From: Jiella flava
GTDB taxonomy: Bacteria; Pseudomonadota; Alphaproteobacteria; Rhizobiales; Rhizobiaceae
DNA: 64,000 nt
Direction of reading: 5' to 3'
Assembly (NCBI RefSeq): GCF_017349315.1
Contig: NZ_JAFMPP010000006.1
Location: 124,001-188,000, forward strand
Shown here: in pieces, positions 20,610-29,286 of the stretch
Position numbering within the stretch: position 1 is the stretch's first letter
Layout: every line of letters begins with the position of its first letter
Notes under the pieces: generated by a model
What the model saw: only the letters and a program-made list of their open reading frames with translations
What the model was told of the DNA's origin: nothing
Databases searched by the model: none
Position numbers and translations under genes: made by a program

Positions 20610-21248
20610 TCAGTGCTCGCCGTCGTTGGCGGCTTGGCGCTCATTCTGAAGCTTGCCGGTGTCGAAGGTGACGATGCGATAGATGTAGAAGACGACGATC
20701 GCGACGATCACCGCATTCGACACGGGGCCGACATAGCCCTCGACCACCTCATATTGCTGGCCGAGCAGAAATCCGAGCATGGCCAGAAATGCGGTCCAGA
20801 TCGCGCCGCCGATCGCCGAATAGACCAGAAACCGCCCCATCGGCATATGGGCGATGCCGGCCGGCACCGAAATCAGCGTGCGCACGGTCGGCACCAGGCG
20901 GCCGATGAGCACGGCAAAGGCGCCCTTATCGCGAAACCACTGATCCGCCTTCGTCACGTCCGACGGCGCCAGCGTCAGCCAGCGTCCGTAGCGCGCGGCC
21001 AGCCGCTTCATCCGCCGTTCGCCGAGATAGCGGCCGGCATAGTACCAGGGGATGACACCGAGCAGCGAGCCGATGGTGCCAGAGGCGATCACCGCGACAA
21101 TCGACATGTCGCCTCGCGTCGACTGATAGCCGGCGAGCGGCATGATCAGCTCCGAGGGGATCGGCGGAAAAATGTTTTCCAAGAACATCAACAGGCCGAT
21201 ACCGAACACGCCGAACGTCTCCATGACCATGCGGACGAATGCGTCCAT
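20610..21248 (-). CDS. DedA-family membrane protein
   Basis: The 212-residue SNARE-associated/VTT-fold membrane protein carries FLENIFPPIPSELIMPLAG near the N-terminus and the GRLVPTVRTLISVPAGIAHMPMGRFL block, both hallmark DedA motifs. It has four to five hydrophobic helices. Members act as phospholipid flippases (undecaprenyl phosphate or others) at the inner membrane. AGAGG lies 4-5 bases before the ATG at 21248. Just upstream of the start are three 15-base tandem repeats. Confidence 0.93.
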   Translation of the reverse strand: MDAFVRMVMETFGVFGIGLLMFLENIFPPIPSELIMPLAGYQSTRGDMSIVAVIASGTIGSLLGVIPWYYAGRYLGERRMKRLAARYGRWLTLAPSDVTKADQWFRDKGAFAVLIGRLVPTVRTLISVPAGIAHMPMGRFLVYSAIGGAIWTAFLAMLGFLLGQQYEVVEGYVGPVSNAVIVAIVVFYIYRIVTFDTGKLQNERQAANDGEH

Positions 21249-21263
21249 GACCTCTGCGCTCCC

Positions 21264-21308
21264 GCTTGCCCGGTGCTCGCTTGCCCGGTGCTTGCCTGCC
21301 TGGTGCTC
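21264..21308. repeat. Three tandem 15-bp repeats upstream of dedA
   Basis: Units at 21264, 21279 and 21294 follow the pattern GCTTGCCCGGTGCTC with one to three mismatches. They occupy the 142-base gap between dedA and the mocA-like fusion gene. The unit length of 15 keeps frame, so the array would also expand as a five-residue repeat if translated. Confidence 0.85.
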
Positions 21309-21390
21309 GCATGCCGAACGAAGCGTGCGAGCCTTCGGCCAAAGGTCGCGGGCGGCCCGATCGTTCCAATGGAACGGGATCACCGCGCGG

Positions 21391-23025
21391 TCACGCGCCC
21401 TTCGTCGACTCGATCTGCAGCCGCCCGCCCGCCGCATGGAGTGCATCGGGCGTGTCGACATCGACGCTCGCGGCCGCGCCGATCTCGACCTCGATCAACG
21501 CCTCGGGATGGGCAGCGATGATCCGCGCCGCACCGACATCACCGGACAATGCGGCGATCGCGGCGGCAAACGCCGTCGAAAGAATCACCGGATTGCGACG
21601 CTCGCCGCGATCGGCTGCGGCGACGATCGCTCCTTTGCCTTCGCCGGTGAAGGCGGCAATCAAGCGATCGAGATCCGGCGCGCTGAGCAAGGGTTGGTCG
21701 GCCAGCATGACGAGCACGCCGTCGGCGTCGTGCGAAGCCAGAAATCCCGCCTTCAGCGACGTCGAAAGACCGGCGGCGAAGTCGGGGTTGTCGACGATCT
21801 CGACGTCGAGCCCCGCCAGCGCCGCGACAATCTCGTCGCGCATATGTCCGACGACGACACGCACGCCCTCGGCGTTCTTCGCCGCCAGCGCGGTTTCGAC
21901 CGAGCGGCGGATCAGCGGCTGTCCGTCAAAGGTCGCCAGCAGCTTGTTCGGCCCGCCCATGCGGCTCGAACGGCCGGCCGCCAGCACGATGATCTCGACG
22001 CTCGGCTCTTCTGGCCGCGCGTCCCCCTCCTCCGCCTCGCGCGGGCGCGGGCGCGAGGCGATCTCCATCAGCAGCCCCCCGACCCCCATCTTGCGGATCG
22101 CCTCGCTCGAGACCTCAAGGCCGGCCAAGAGACGATCGAGCACCCAGTCGAAGCCGTTCTCCTTCGGACTGCGGGCGCAGCCCGGCGCGCCAAGCACCGG
22201 GCGACCGTCAAGCCGACCGATGAGCAGGAGATTGCCGGGATCGACCGGCATTCCCAGATGATCGACCGTACCGCCTGCCTTCCGGATCGCCGCCGGAACG
22301 ACATCGTCCGCATCGATCACGGCAGAGGCGCCGAAGACCAGGACGAGATCAGCCTCGGCGGCCTCGGAAAGGCTCGCCGCCAGCGCTAAGGTGTCATGGG
22401 GACAGCGCATCTCCGAAACGATCCGAGACCCCGCGGACGCCAGGCGCGCGTCGCTGACACGGCGGGTCTTGTCGAGCATTTTCGGCTGGGTGCCGGCAAG
22501 CGTCGTCTGGATCAACGCCACCCGCCGCGCCTGGAACGGCGCGAGCCGCATCGCCACTGTCTCATTGAGGATTGCAATCGCAGCAGCCACCGACGATCCC
22601 GCCACCGCAAGCGGAATGATCTTCACCGTCGCGACCATGCGGCCACGGGCGACGGGCGCAAATTCTGCAAGGGTGGCGAGCGTGATCGCCGGATCGACGG
22701 CATTTACCCGATCGATCGTCTCGCGGTGAGGCAGAAGCAGTCCCGGCGCGTCGGCAAACAGGTTCACGCGTCCTGTCGCCGCCTCGGATGCGGTGAGATG
22801 CGAGGTCTTGAGCGCCGCGCCGATCAGGGCGGCCGCTTCATCCTCGGTCAGGTCTTCGTCATCCAGCCGCGCGGCCACCACCTCTTCGATGCCAGCGCGG
22901 CTCAATGCGGCGACATCGTCTTTCGACAAGCGCGTTCCCTTGGCGATCCGGCCATGCGCAACGGTTTGAGAATGGGCGAGCAGCGCCCCTTCCGCCTCGC
23001 TGGCGGGAACCGGGCCAAACTTCAT
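21391..23025 (-). CDS. Fusion: MoeA-like molybdopterin-binding domain + MocA-like NTP transferase
   Basis: The protein has 544 residues in two parts. Residues about 1-330 resemble the molybdopterin-binding (MoCF/MoeA) fold, with ATVKIIPLAVAG, LVLVFGASAVIDADDVVPAAI and LGAPGCARSPKENGFDW. Residues about 345-530 are a nucleotidyltransferase of the MobA/MocA type: IIVLAAGRSSRMGGPNKLL (NTP loop) and LVMLADQPLLSAPDLDRLI. MocA enzymes add CMP to molybdopterin to form the dinucleotide used by xanthine-dehydrogenase-type enzymes. Its start overlaps the stop of the XdhC gene (ATGA), so the two are coupled. Confidence 0.88.
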   Translation of the reverse strand: MKFGPVPASEAEGALLAHSQTVAHGRIAKGTRLSKDDVAALSRAGIEEVVAARLDDEDLTEDEAAALIGAALKTSHLTASEAATGRVNLFADAPGLLLPHRETIDRVNAVDPAITLATLAEFAPVARGRMVATVKIIPLAVAGSSVAAAIAILNETVAMRLAPFQARRVALIQTTLAGTQPKMLDKTRRVSDARLASAGSRIVSEMRCPHDTLALAASLSEAAEADLVLVFGASAVIDADDVVPAAIRKAGGTVDHLGMPVDPGNLLLIGRLDGRPVLGAPGCARSPKENGFDWVLDRLLAGLEVSSEAIRKMGVGGLLMEIASRPRPREAEEGDARPEEPSVEIIVLAAGRSSRMGGPNKLLATFDGQPLIRRSVETALAAKNAEGVRVVVGHMRDEIVAALAGLDVEIVDNPDFAAGLSTSLKAGFLASHDADGVLVMLADQPLLSAPDLDRLIAAFTGEGKGAIVAAADRGERRNPVILSTAFAAAIAALSGDVGAARIIAAHPEALIEVEIGAAASVDVDTPDALHAAGGRLQIESTKGA

Positions 23026-23738
23026 GCCGCCTCGGTCTCGCCGCGCCGCTCGGCGAACATCTTGCGCTTGCGGAAGGCTTCGATGACGGAGGCGAGAATG
23101 GCAACGGCGATCTCACCCGGATTCGCCGCCCCGATATCGGCCCCGATCGGCGCCTCGATACGCGCGATCGCGGCGGGGGAAAGGCCCGCCTCGGTCAGGC
23201 GCTCGACCCGCTTGGCGTGGGTCTTCCGGCTGCCGAGCGCGCCGACATAGAAGCACCCGGTCTTCAGCGCCGCGATCAGCGGAAAATCGTCGATCTTCGG
23301 ATCGTGGGTGATGACGCAGACCGCCGTGTAGGGATCGAATGGCCGCTCCTTCAGAACGTCCTCAGGCCATGTAGCGTGCAGGGCGACGTTCGGAAAACGC
23401 TCGGCGCTGGCGAAGGCCGTTCGCGGATCGATGATTTCGATGTCGAAGCCGGCGATCTTGGCCATCGGCGCCAGCGCCTGGCTGATATGGACGGCCCCGA
23501 TGGCGACGATCCGCGCCGGCGGCAGGTGCACATTGAGAAACACCTCGCCATCGTCGGTTTCAACGATGCCCGACTTGCCGCTGCGGATGGTCTTTTCGAT
23601 CGCCTCGGACAGCGGGTCGGCCGTGATCTCGGCCTCGCGCACCAAACGCTGCGTTCCCGACGCGATCTTTGTTACCACCACGGCGGCGCGGCGCTGAGCG
23701 CGCTCGCCATTCAAGGCTTCAAGAAGAGCCCGGTCCAT
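23022..23738 (-). CDS. XdhC-family protein, Rossmann-domain part
   Basis: The 238-residue protein has the XdhC C-terminal Rossmann domain: IVAIGAVHISQALAPMAKIAGF, VIDPRTAF-like FDIEIIDPRTAF, VCVITHDPKID and YVGALGSRKTHAKR. XdhC binds molybdenum cofactor, supports its sulfuration and inserts it into Mo-hydroxylases. The expected N-terminal CoxI/XdhC domain is encoded separately by the next gene upstream, whose stop overlaps this ATG by one base (TGATG). The gene is translationally coupled on both sides. Confidence 0.92.
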   Translation of the reverse strand: MDRALLEALNGERAQRRAAVVVTKIASGTQRLVREAEITADPLSEAIEKTIRSGKSGIVETDDGEVFLNVHLPPARIVAIGAVHISQALAPMAKIAGFDIEIIDPRTAFASAERFPNVALHATWPEDVLKERPFDPYTAVCVITHDPKIDDFPLIAALKTGCFYVGALGSRKTHAKRVERLTEAGLSPAAIARIEAPIGADIGAANPGEIAVAILASVIEAFRKRKMFAERRGETEAA

Positions 23739-24070
23739 CAGTTCACCTTCTCGACATAGACCCGGATCCGGCCGCCGCAGGACAGACCCACCCGCCAGGC
23801 CGTTTCGTCGGCGACGCCGAATTCGAGCATCTTGGCCACGCCGGCATCGATGACATCGAGCGCCTCGGAGACGACCGCGCCCTCGACGCAGCCGCCAGAG
23901 ACCGACCCCTCAAAATTGCCATCAGCGTCGATGACGAGATGGCTGCCGGTCGGCCGCGGCGCCGATCCCCAGGTCTCGACCACGGTCGCGAGAGCAATCG
24001 CGCGGCCCTCCCCCGCCCAGCGTTCCGCCGTCGTCAAGACGTCGAGATTTTGCACATTCGGTTCGGCCAT
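23738..24070 (-). CDS. XdhC/CoxF N-terminal-domain protein
   Basis: This 110-residue protein consists only of the XdhC_CoxI N-terminal domain: ATVVETWGSAPRPTGSHLVID, GSVSGGCVEGAVVSEALDVI and LSCGGRIRVYVE, including the conserved Gly-Gly-Cys. It works with the Rossmann-part gene immediately downstream, so the pair equals one full XdhC. The ATG at 24070 has GAGGACAGG upstream. It is separated from the VWA gene by 210 bases. Confidence 0.9.
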   Translation of the reverse strand: MAEPNVQNLDVLTTAERWAGEGRAIALATVVETWGSAPRPTGSHLVIDADGNFEGSVSGGCVEGAVVSEALDVIDAGVAKMLEFGVADETAWRVGLSCGGRIRVYVEKVN

Positions 24071-24280
24071 CGTCCTGTCCTCAAATTGCTGGCGCTCGAA
24101 ATCCGACCTTTCGAAAGGGGCTCGATCAGGCGCTCTCTTGCCGATCCGAACGGATGCTCCGATCACAGTGGGAGGCGCAATCGGCTCGGCCGACGCAGAT
24201 CAAATCGCCAGCGCCCGTCGCCAGCCTCAAATTTCAATCGCCATCGATATGTCGCGCCTCGGCTGGCCCTCGGCAAGGGC

Positions 24281-25570
24281 TCAGGCCGCGACGTCCAGAC
24301 GGTCCTCGCGCAGCCACAGTCTGGGATCGGTCTCGGCTGCCCGCCGGCTGTCCGACAGCGCATCGCAGAGCGCCCGCATCGCGTCGAGCGAATGGACCGA
24401 GCGAAACTCGTCGACATGCGGCAGCATCGCCCGCACGCCGCGCGCCTTGGCGGAAAACCCGTCATAGCGCAGCAGCGGATTGAGCCAGATCAGCCGGCGG
24501 CAGGACTTGTGCAGCCGTTCCATCTGCCGCTCCAGATCCTCGACGCTGTCGCGCTCCAGCCCGTCGGTGATCAGGATGGCGATCGCGCCCTGCCCCAGCA
24601 CCCGCCGCGACCAGTCGCGGTTGAAGCTTTGCAGCGCCTCGGCGATGCGGGTGCCGCCCGACCAGTCCTTGACCGCACCGGCGCATTCCTCCAGCGCCTC
24701 GTCGGGATCCTTGCGGCGCATCTGCCGGGTGACGTTGGTGAGCCGCGTGCCGAAAAGAAAGGTATGAACCCGCCGCCGCTCACCGGTCAGCGCATGCAGG
24801 AAGTGGAGAAAAATCCGCGTATACTGACTCATCGACCCGGAGATGTCGGCGATGACGACGACCGGCGGATGGCGACTGCGCAGCGACGAAAATTTCGGCA
24901 GGACGAGATCCCCGCCGGTGCGCATCGAGGCCCGCATGGTGGCGCGCGCGTCGATCTTCGCCCCGCGTGGATCCGGCCGAAAACGCCGGGTCTTCACCGC
25001 ATCGTCCGGCAGCCGCAGCGCAGCGATGGCACGCTTGGCCTCGGCGAGCTCCGCAACCGACATCTGGGCGAAATCCTTGCGCCGAAGCACCTCATCGCCG
25101 GAAACGGTGAGGCTCGCATCGATCTCGACCACCGGCCGATCCTGCCTGGTCGTACGCTTTTCCGCGCCCTCGAACAGACCTTCGGCAGCGCGATCCTCGC
25201 CGGCACGTTTCTTCTCCGGCTCACTCTCGCGTGGCGGCGCGGTCGGAGAAAACATTGCGATCATCTTTTCGATCAGCTCGCGCGAGCGCCAGAACAGCCG
25301 AAAAGCTTCGGCGAAGACCGCCTCGTCCTCGCGGCGCGACACCAGCGTGGCATGAAGCGTCCAGTAGAAATCGTCGCGCGAGGACAGCCCCGCCGCCTTC
25401 ACCGCCTCGATCGCATCGAGGGTTGCGGCCGGGCCGATCTTCAAGCCCGCCCGGCGCAGCGCCCGCGCGAAATAGGCGATGTTGTCGGCAAGCCGGCCGT
25501 CTGGGTCGGCGCGGGTCGAGCCGGCCCGTTCGCCAGAGACTCTTGGCTCAGCTGGCGGTGTTGAGTTCAC
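24281..25570 (-). CDS. CoxE-like VWA-domain protein
   Basis: The 429-residue protein has an N-terminal helical part with IAYFARALRRAGLKIGP, a charged middle (about residues 110-150), and a C-terminal VWA/CoxE domain. The MIDAS motif is DISGSMS and the distal ITDGLERDS aspartate is present. In CO dehydrogenase clusters CoxE acts with the AAA+ ATPase CoxD to assemble the Cu-S-Mo site. The GTG at 25570 has GAGG upstream and overlaps the ATPase gene by 23 bases. Confidence 0.9.
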   Translation of the reverse strand: MNSTPPAEPRVSGERAGSTRADPDGRLADNIAYFARALRRAGLKIGPAATLDAIEAVKAAGLSSRDDFYWTLHATLVSRREDEAVFAEAFRLFWRSRELIEKMIAMFSPTAPPRESEPEKKRAGEDRAAEGLFEGAEKRTTRQDRPVVEIDASLTVSGDEVLRRKDFAQMSVAELAEAKRAIAALRLPDDAVKTRRFRPDPRGAKIDARATMRASMRTGGDLVLPKFSSLRSRHPPVVVIADISGSMSQYTRIFLHFLHALTGERRRVHTFLFGTRLTNVTRQMRRKDPDEALEECAGAVKDWSGGTRIAEALQSFNRDWSRRVLGQGAIAILITDGLERDSVEDLERQMERLHKSCRRLIWLNPLLRYDGFSAKARGVRAMLPHVDEFRSVHSLDAMRALCDALSDSRRAAETDPRLWLREDRLDVAA

Positions 25571-26462
25571 GCTTGACCTCGTCGAGGATCTTGCGGCTCT
25601 CGCCGGTCTCCAGACGTTGGATGTCGTCCTGATATTTCAGCAAGACGCCGAGCGTGTCGGAGATATGGGCCGGATCGAGCGCGACGGCGTTCAACTCGGT
25701 CAAGGCATTCGCCCAGTCGATGGTCTCGGCGACCCCCGGGGCCTTGAACAGATCAATCTGCCGGAGTTTCTGGACGAAGGCGACGAGTTCGGCGGCAAGA
25801 TCTTCGTTGGCACGCGGTGCCTTGCGCCGGACGATTTTCAATTCGCGCTCGGCCGCCGGATAGTCGACCCAGTGATAGAGGCAGCGGCGCTTCAACGCGT
25901 CGTGGATCTCGCGCGTCCGATTGGTGGTGATAATGACGATCGGCGGCTCCTCGGCACGGATCGTGCCAAGCTCCGGGATCGTCACCTGATTGTCGGAGAG
26001 AATTTCCAGCAGGAACGCCTCGAAGGCCTCGTCGGTGCGGTCGAGTTCGTCGATCAGAAGCACCGGCGCCCGGCCCGGCGCCGCCTCCAGCGCCTGCAGG
26101 ATCGGCCGGCGGATCAAAAAGCGCTCGGAAAAGATTTCCGATCGCATGGCGTCGCGCGCCGTGTCGCCGCTCGCTTCGGCGAGGCGGATCTCGATCATCT
26201 GCGCGGCGTAGTTCCACTCATAGAGCGCTGAAGAAACATCGAGCCCTTCGTAGCACTGCAGGCGGATCAGCGGTCGGTCGAGGGCGGTGGCGAGCACCTT
26301 GGCGATTTCGGTCTTGCCGACCCCGGCCTCGCCTTCGAGAAACAGCGGGCGGCCCATCGTCAAGGCCAGAAACAGCACCGTGGCGAGCGGCCGATCGGCC
26401 AGATAGTCGGCCCGATCCAGCATCGCCGCCGTCTCGTCGATCGAGGCGGGAAAATTCGTCAC
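25548..26462 (-). CDS. MoxR-family AAA+ ATPase (CoxD-like)
   Basis: The 304-residue AAA+ ATPase has Walker A GEAGVGKTE, Walker B VLLIDELDRTD, sensor 1 in IIITTNRTRE (VIITTNRT) and an arginine finger in ALKRRCLYHWVDYP. The MoxR group acts as chaperone with VWA partners, and it is encoded directly before, and overlapping, such a partner. The start was set at GTG 26462 because AAGGA lies 8 bases upstream; the longer frame to 26531 lacks a site. It is the first gene of the maturation cluster. Confidence 0.93.
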   Translation of the reverse strand: MTNFPASIDETAAMLDRADYLADRPLATVLFLALTMGRPLFLEGEAGVGKTEIAKVLATALDRPLIRLQCYEGLDVSSALYEWNYAAQMIEIRLAEASGDTARDAMRSEIFSERFLIRRPILQALEAAPGRAPVLLIDELDRTDEAFEAFLLEILSDNQVTIPELGTIRAEEPPIVIITTNRTREIHDALKRRCLYHWVDYPAAERELKIVRRKAPRANEDLAAELVAFVQKLRQIDLFKAPGVAETIDWANALTELNAVALDPAHISDTLGVLLKYQDDIQRLETGESRKILDEVKRELNTAS

Positions 26463-26505
26463 AATCGTCCTTTCCGTGCTGGGACTTATCCGCAACGTCC
26501 GGTAT

Positions 26506-27024
26506 TTAAGTCTTGAGGCCGCGAAATCCACGATTGGCGTAGAGGAGCGGCTCGGTCGCCGGGCCCATCGTGATTGCCGCGACTTCGCCGATCATCACCT
26601 TGTGAGTGGCGATGACGCGGGCCTCGATCAGCCGACATTCGAAACTGACCAACGCCGTCTCCAGCAGTGGCGCGCCGGTTGCGCCGCGCCTCCAGCGACC
26701 ATGGGCGAACCGCTCATCCTGCGACAGCTTCCCCTCGCCGGCGAAGGCTCGGGCCAGCGGCTGATCAGCCTCGGCCAGAACGTTGATCGCAAAGACGGCG
26801 TTTTCCTCGAACCAGCTGTTGTCGGGGCTCGACAGGTTCAGGCAAACGAGCAGAGTCGCCGGATCATCCGAAACCGAACAGGCCGAAGACACGGTCACGC
26901 CGCGCCGCCCCGATTGGCCATCCGTCGTCACCACGAGAACCGATGCGGCAAAGCGTGTCATGGCTTCGCGAAACGCGCCGGGATCTGTCTGCATCGTAGT
27001 CAGCAACCGTTCATCCTCGTCCAT
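26506..27024 (-). CDS. Flavin reductase-like domain protein
   Basis: The 172-residue flavin-binding split-barrel protein has FREAMTRFAASVLVVTTDG, GVTVSSACSVSDDPATLLVCLN and FAINVLAEADQPLARAFAG, typical of the HpaC/NtaB group. It supplies reduced FMN or FAD to a two-component monooxygenase. No monooxygenase is adjacent. The start at 27024 (MDEDERLL) has only a weak ribosome site, so the N-terminus is less certain. It lies 43 bases upstream of the MoxR gene on the same strand. Confidence 0.88.
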   Translation of the reverse strand: MDEDERLLTTMQTDPGAFREAMTRFAASVLVVTTDGQSGRRGVTVSSACSVSDDPATLLVCLNLSSPDNSWFEENAVFAINVLAEADQPLARAFAGEGKLSQDERFAHGRWRRGATGAPLLETALVSFECRLIEARVIATHKVMIGEVAAITMGPATEPLLYANRGFRGLKT

Positions 27025-27169
27025 TACCCAACGTGATATCAACAAATTCGCGGACCGCGGCCCGAACATCCCCCAAAGTCCCTGGCCAGAATCGCGAAGT
27101 CGCCCGTCGCCAAACTGCCACGGCGCGCCGGCGATTTCCAATCGGCGGTGAACCGGCTATGACGACGCC

Positions 27170-28255
27170 ATGCGCCGTCTCGCTTTCGTTGCCGCCATCA
27201 TTCTCGCCGCCGTCCCCGCCATCGCCCAAAATCGTGGCGGGACGGTGAGAATCGGCGTCATCGCACCGCGAAGTGGAGCGCAAGCCATTCTCGGCAAGCA
27301 GGTGATCGACGGGGCCAAGGCCGCCCTGGCGACAAAGGCGGGCGCGGCGACGATCGTCGAAGCCGACACCCAATGCTCGGCCAAGGGCGGTGAGGCCGCC
27401 GCGCGCGAACTCGTCAAAGCGAAGGCGACGATTGCGCTCGGCTTTCTCTGCACCCCCGCGATCGAAGCCGCGCTGCCGGTGTTGAAGCAAGCCGGTATCG
27501 TCACGCTCGATGTCGGTGTGAGGGCCAACCGGCTGACCGACAAGAAAGTCCGGACCGGCGATCTCATCTATCGCCTTGCGCCGCGCTCGGGCGCGGCGGC
27601 CGCCGCGATTACGCGCTTCATCGAGGCGCGCTGGGCTGATCAGCCCTTCGGCCTCATCGACGACGGGTCGATCGCCTCGCGCGGCCTGTCGGACTCCGTG
27701 CGCCGCCGCCTCGGCGACGACGGGCTGAAGCCGCAGACCGTCGACAATTATCGCCCGGCCGAGGAAAAACAGTTCGGTCTGGCGCGCCGCCTGCAGCGCA
27801 CCGGCGTCACCCGTTTCTTCATCGCCGGCGACCGGCCGGACATCGCGATCATCGCCCGGGACGCCAAGGCGCTCGGCCTCGACCTGACGATTCTCGGCGA
27901 CGAGAATCTCTTCGACGAGGCCAGCGTCGACACGCCGCTCCCGGCCGGGATCATCGCGATCGGCCCGAAGACCAGCTTCCCAGAGCTGGCGCCGAAGGGC
28001 ACCGACCTGTCCGTCCCCGGCTCTCTGCCGCCGCAGGGTTATTTCGGCACCGCCTATGCCGCGATGGAGGTCGCCCTCGAAGCGAGCGCAAAAGCCGGCG
28101 CCAGCAAGCGATCGATCCTCACCATCCTCGCCTCGCAGCCCTTCGACACCGGCCTCGGCGCTATCCGTTTCGACGGCAAAGGGGACAGCGATCTCGACCT
28201 CTTCCGCGTCTTCGAATGGCAGGGCGAAAAATTCGTCGAAGAGACCGGAGGCTGA
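27170..28255 (+). CDS. Periplasmic substrate-binding protein, branched-chain amino-acid type
   Basis: The 361-residue protein has a signal peptide (RRLAFVAAIILAAVPAIAQ) and the type I periplasmic binding fold: VRIGVIAPRSGAQAILGKQVIDGAKAAL, LTILGDENLFDEA and GYFGTAYAAMEVALEA. It should bind a small solute for ABC import, but no permease or ATPase gene is adjacent. It may act with a remote transporter or as a sensor partner. Seven bases separate it from the P1 peptidase gene, suggesting an operon. Confidence 0.85.
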   Translation: MRRLAFVAAIILAAVPAIAQNRGGTVRIGVIAPRSGAQAILGKQVIDGAKAALATKAGAATIVEADTQCSAKGGEAAARELVKAKATIALGFLCTPAIEAALPVLKQAGIVTLDVGVRANRLTDKKVRTGDLIYRLAPRSGAAAAAITRFIEARWADQPFGLIDDGSIASRGLSDSVRRRLGDDGLKPQTVDNYRPAEEKQFGLARRLQRTGVTRFFIAGDRPDIAIIARDAKALGLDLTILGDENLFDEASVDTPLPAGIIAIGPKTSFPELAPKGTDLSVPGSLPPQGYFGTAYAAMEVALEASAKAGASKRSILTILASQPFDTGLGAIRFDGKGDSDLDLFRVFEWQGEKFVEETGG

Positions 28256-28262
28256 GGCGTTG

Positions 28263-29276
28263 ATGGCCTGGCGCCCCGGCCCACGCAATCGGATTACCGA
28301 CGTTGCCGGCGTCACCGTTGGCAATGCCGGCGATTCGAAATTGAAGAGCGGGAGCACCGTGCTCCTGCTCGATGAGGCCGCGCCCGCCTCCGTCGCGGTT
28401 CTCGGCGGCGCCCCCGGGACACGGGAAAGCGATCTTTTATCGCCGGAAAACACCGTCGCCGGCATCGATGCCCTGGTCCTGTCCGGCGGGTCGGCCTTCG
28501 GGCTCGACGCGGCGGCCGGCGTGATGGCCTGGCTTGCCGAGCGTGGCCGCGGCTTTGCCGTCGGCGCCGTGCGGGTGCCGATCGTGCCGGCGGCGATCCT
28601 GTTCGATCTCGCCAATGGCGGCGACAAGAGCTGGGGCCGCTATCCGCCCTATCGCGACTTCGGCTTTGCGGCGGCAAATGCGGCGGCGGCTGATTTCGAC
28701 CTCGGCAGTACCGGTGCCGGCCTCGGCTGCACCACCGCGACGCTGAAAGGCGGGCTCGGCTCCGCCTCGGTCCGCCTGGCGAACGGCGTGACGGTCGGCG
28801 CGCTGGTCGCGGTCAATGCCGTCGGTTCGGTCACGCTTGGCAGCAAGCGGCATTTCCGGGCCGCGGCCTTCGAGATGGAGGGCGAATTCGGCGGCCTGGG
28901 CCTGCCAGCCCCGCTGCCGCCGGATGCCGGCCTGCCACGGACCAAATTCGACGCCAAACCCGGCGCAAACACCACCATCGGCATCATCGCCACCGACGCG
29001 GTTCTCGACAAGGCGGCGGCAAAGCGTCTGGCGATTGCCGGCCACGACGGGTTTGCCCGCGCGATCTGGCCTTGCCACACCGACTTTGACGGTGATCTCG
29101 TCTTCGCCGTCGCGACGGGGCGCTCGGGCGTCCAATTCGACCCACGCGGCGGTGGTTCGCTCGAGCTTGGCGCCGCCGCCGCGGCGGTGATGGCTCGCGC
29201 GATCGCCCGGGGCGTCTTTGCCGCCACCGCCGCCGAGGGCGACCTCGTGCCCGCCTGGCAGAGCCTGCCCGCCTGA
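28263..29276 (+). CDS. P1 (DmpA/S58)-family peptidase
   Basis: The 337-residue protein has the family start GPRNRITDVAGVTVGNA, LVLSGGSAFGLDAAAGVMAWL and the autocleavage-site region GAGLGCTTATLKGG. Members are N-terminal-nucleophile hydrolases that self-cleave and release N-terminal D-amino acids, beta-peptides or similar. The nucleophile is inferred to be one of the threonines in GCTTA. GGAGG from the end of the binding-protein gene serves as ribosome site for the ATG at 28263, so the two are probably co-expressed. Confidence 0.88.
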   Translation: MAWRPGPRNRITDVAGVTVGNAGDSKLKSGSTVLLLDEAAPASVAVLGGAPGTRESDLLSPENTVAGIDALVLSGGSAFGLDAAAGVMAWLAERGRGFAVGAVRVPIVPAAILFDLANGGDKSWGRYPPYRDFGFAAANAAAADFDLGSTGAGLGCTTATLKGGLGSASVRLANGVTVGALVAVNAVGSVTLGSKRHFRAAAFEMEGEFGGLGLPAPLPPDAGLPRTKFDAKPGANTTIGIIATDAVLDKAAAKRLAIAGHDGFARAIWPCHTDFDGDLVFAVATGRSGVQFDPRGGGSLELGAAAAAVMARAIARGVFAATAAEGDLVPAWQSLPA

Positions 29277-29286
29277 TCGCACCCCA

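Noticed and set aside
26530-27036. Plus-strand open frame over the flavin reductase gene
   Set aside because: Antisense shadow of a clear minus-strand gene; composition is Arg/Gln-rich and no family fits.
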